A stretch of DNA of 33,779 bases from Acidimicrobiales bacterium (GTDB lineage Bacteria; Actinomycetota; Acidimicrobiia; Acidimicrobiales; AC-14): contig JAODBK010000044.1 of the NCBI GenBank assembly GCA_025463925.1, forward strand, positions 1 through 33,779, in the 5' to 3' direction. Made by a program: the position numbers and the translations under genes. Positions 32,462 to 33,779 of this stretch are shown here, piece by piece (position 1 is the stretch's first letter; each line of letters opens with the position of its first letter). The notes beneath the pieces are model-generated. The model was not told where the DNA came from and did no database searches. It was given only the letters and a program-made list of their open reading frames with translations.

Positions 32462-33594
32462 CGCGGGGATGCTGCCAGCTCGGCGTGCAGCGCGACGAGC
32501 GGCCGGGCCACGACCGACCACTCGTACGACCGCTCGACCGCGCTCCGGGCGGCGACCGACAGCCGCGCCGCCAAGCCGTCGTCGGTGAGGACCCGCACGG
32601 TGTGCTCGGCCAGCTCCGCCGCGGTGTCGGCCAGCAGCAGGTCCCGACCGTCCTGCAGGTCGAGCCCGTGCGCGCCGAGCCGTGTCGACACCACTGGGAC
32701 GCCGGCCGCCATCGCCTCGAGGATCTTGAGGCGGGTCCCGCTCCCCGCCCGGATCGGCAGCACGACGACGCGGGCCGCCCGCAGGTGGGGGAGCACCGAC
32801 ACGACGGCCCCGGTGACCGTGATCGCTCGACTCTGCAGTGCCACGAGGTCGGGCCCGGCGTCGCGGCCGACGAGTGTCAAGCGGGTGCCAGGGACGCGCG
32901 CCGCGACTCGCGGGAAGACGTCGCCGGCCAACTCACGGGCCGCGGCGGCGTTCGGCCGGTACCCGAAGTGCCCGACGTAGACGATCGTCGGATCGGGCGC
33001 GGGCTTCGCGTAGGTGATCTCGGTCGTGTCGACGCCATTGGGGACGACGATCGTCCGGCGCGAGCCCATGGTGTCGAACGCCGCGGCTTCGGCGGCATTG
33101 GTCGCGCACACCGCATCGACGGCCCGCGCCGCCCACGCCTCGAATCGTTCGGTCTTGGCGGCTTCCCATCGCCAGCGGGCGCGTGGGACGGCCCGGCGCT
33201 CGCCGGCGACCAGGCTGTTCGCCAGCTCGTGCTCGAGGTTGTGCGCGTCGAGGATCACCGGGCGCCGGCCGACAACGGCCGGCACGAGGAACGGCGACTC
33301 GACCTGCACGGTGTCGTAGTGGCCGCGGCGCACGGCATCGGCCTGCGCGTTCGATGCGTGCTTGGCTGCCAGGTACGGCCGTCTGGCCGAACCGGCCAGC
33401 GCCGCCCATCGCGAGCGGGCATGCGGGATGCTGCGCAGCGCGAACGGCTCGTCGCCGGCGCCCGGCACCGGGCCGAGGGCGAGCACGTCGACGTCGGCGG
33501 CCCGGGCCAGCTGTCGGGCCAGGTGCAGCGTCCGTTGCCGGAAGCCGGAGGTCGGGGGCAGCGGCGTCTCGGCGACGACGACCGCGGTCCTCAC
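32458..33594 (-). CDS. Family 4-type glycosyltransferase
   Basis: The 378-residue enzyme begins MRTAVVVAETPLPPTSGFRQRTLHLARQL, the acceptor-side loop, and has DAHNLEHELANSLV and VPNGVD followed by TIVYVGHFGYRPNAAAARELAGDVFP. Its C-terminal motif AGSGTRLKILEAMAAGVPVVST is the form lacking the first Glu of EX7E, common in a large exopolysaccharide transferase subgroup. The start is GTG 33594. It is first of a two-gene minus-strand unit with the GT2 gene (ATGA overlap) and sits just behind the strong hairpin at 33597-33627. Confidence 0.9.
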   Translation of the reverse strand: MRTAVVVAETPLPPTSGFRQRTLHLARQLARAADVDVLALGPVPGAGDEPFALRSIPHARSRWAALAGSARRPYLAAKHASNAQADAVRRGHYDTVQVESPFLVPAVVGRRPVILDAHNLEHELANSLVAGERRAVPRARWRWEAAKTERFEAWAARAVDAVCATNAAEAAAFDTMGSRRTIVVPNGVDTTEITYAKPAPDPTIVYVGHFGYRPNAAAARELAGDVFPRVAARVPGTRLTLVGRDAGPDLVALQSRAITVTGAVVSVLPHLRAARVVVLPIRAGSGTRLKILEAMAAGVPVVSTRLGAHGLDLQDGRDLLLADTAAELAEHTVRVLTDDGLAARLSVAARSAVERSYEWSVVARPLVALHAELAASPR

Positions 33595-33596
33595 GG

Positions 33597-33627
33597 GCTG
33601 CCCGGCGTGGCGATCACGCCGGGCAGC
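33597..33627 (-). terminator. Strong 13-bp stem-loop between the right-edge gene and the glycosyltransferase
   Basis: GCTGCCCGGCGTG, a 5-nt loop GCGAT and CACGCCGGGCAGC pair perfectly over 13 bp. On the minus strand it begins 15 nt after the stop of the right-edge gene and ends 2 nt before the next GTG. No T-tract follows, so it may be a terminator, an attenuator or an mRNA-stability element. Confidence 0.6.
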
Positions 33628-33642
33628 GTACGTGGGGCGCGG

Positions 33643-33779
33643 TCAGGCCAAGAGCGAGGTGATCGACGCCCAGGCCGGCTTGAAGGAGCCGTCGACGCGC
33701 TGCAGGGCGTAGTTGCCCTCGATGTCGGTCATGACGCCGTTGGACGTGCCCCAGGTGTAGAGGTAGATCTTGGCGACGT
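33643..33779 (-). CDS. C-terminal end of a probable glycoside hydrolase-like protein (cut by window edge)
   Basis: The last 45 codons are visible, ending FKPAWASITSLLA and TGA at 33645-33643. The segment KIYLYTWGTSNG, then NYALQRVDGSFKPAW, resembles the C-terminal strand-helix of clan GH-A (TIM-barrel) glycoside hydrolases, where a W-containing strand is followed by a [L/V]xxxDGSxKPAxxAL motif. A hydrolase next to exopolysaccharide genes would fit trimming or release of the polymer. The visible part is short, so the call is tentative. Confidence 0.5.
   Translation of the reverse strand, partial: VAKIYLYTWGTSNGVMTDIEGNYALQRVDGSFKPAWASITSLLA

Overview
The window is GC-rich, densely coded actinobacterial DNA. 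The evidence is strong G/C at third codon positions, many GTG starts and 4-base start/stop overlaps, a sortase LPFTG protein, an acyl-CoA carboxylase with a probable epsilon-like partner, and promoters whose TANNNT -10 box lies 6 nt before the start codon, as in leaderless mRNAs. The gene content (Ccr, Ecm, DUF4012, 4-hydroxyacetophenone-type monooxygenase) would suit an Acidimicrobiia/Ilumatobacter-like lineage, but that placement is inference. I see no tRNA, rRNA, CRISPR array, insertion sequence or phage gene. No gene-free stretch exceeds about 150 bp; the longest are 22006-22153, 12410-12552, 18941-19063 and 26032-26159.

Region 1 (1-12409) is acyl-CoA carbon metabolism. It holds a thiolase (-, running off the left edge), crotonyl-CoA carboxylase/reductase, methylmalonyl/ethylmalonyl-CoA epimerase, an acyl-CoA carboxylase carboxyltransferase with a 59-residue epsilon-like protein, ethylmalonyl-CoA mutase and 3-hydroxybutyryl-CoA dehydrogenase. 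Together they cover acetyl-CoA to acetoacetyl-CoA to 3-hydroxybutyryl-CoA, then crotonyl-CoA to ethylmalonyl-CoA to methylsuccinyl-CoA, which is the core of the ethylmalonyl-CoA pathway, plus propionyl-CoA carboxylation. The crotonase, methylsuccinyl-CoA dehydrogenase, mesaconyl-CoA hydratase and lyase are not in the window. A stand-alone 5'-3' exonuclease, a metallophosphoesterase, a Baeyer-Villiger-type monooxygenase and a degenerate GGDEF protein lie among them. The promoters of ccr and hbd share a similar imperfect palindrome, a candidate common operator.

Region 2 (12553-18940) is mostly extracytoplasmic or housekeeping. It has a 1443-residue secreted protein (beta-propeller, three ASH-like domains, three tandem legume-type lectin domains), an S51-like peptidase, and a tandem pair of cyclophilins, one membrane-anchored.

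Region 3 (19064-24958) has lysC and asd separated by envelope genes: a DUF4012 membrane protein, a small LPFTG surface protein and a polyprenyl-phosphate sugar transferase. lysC has an internal ribosome-binding site and in-frame ATG suited to a separate beta subunit.

Region 4 (24955-33779) is an exopolysaccharide or cell-surface glycan locus: a Wzz/BY-kinase fusion, a Wzy/O-antigen-ligase-like polymerase, five glycosyltransferases on both strands, and the end of a probable glycoside hydrolase at the right edge. No Wzx flippase is visible. Details worth checking are a 14-codon leader ORF abutting the kinase gene, a probable CTG start for the polymerase, and a 33-codon ORF coupled to both neighbours between two glycosyltransferases.
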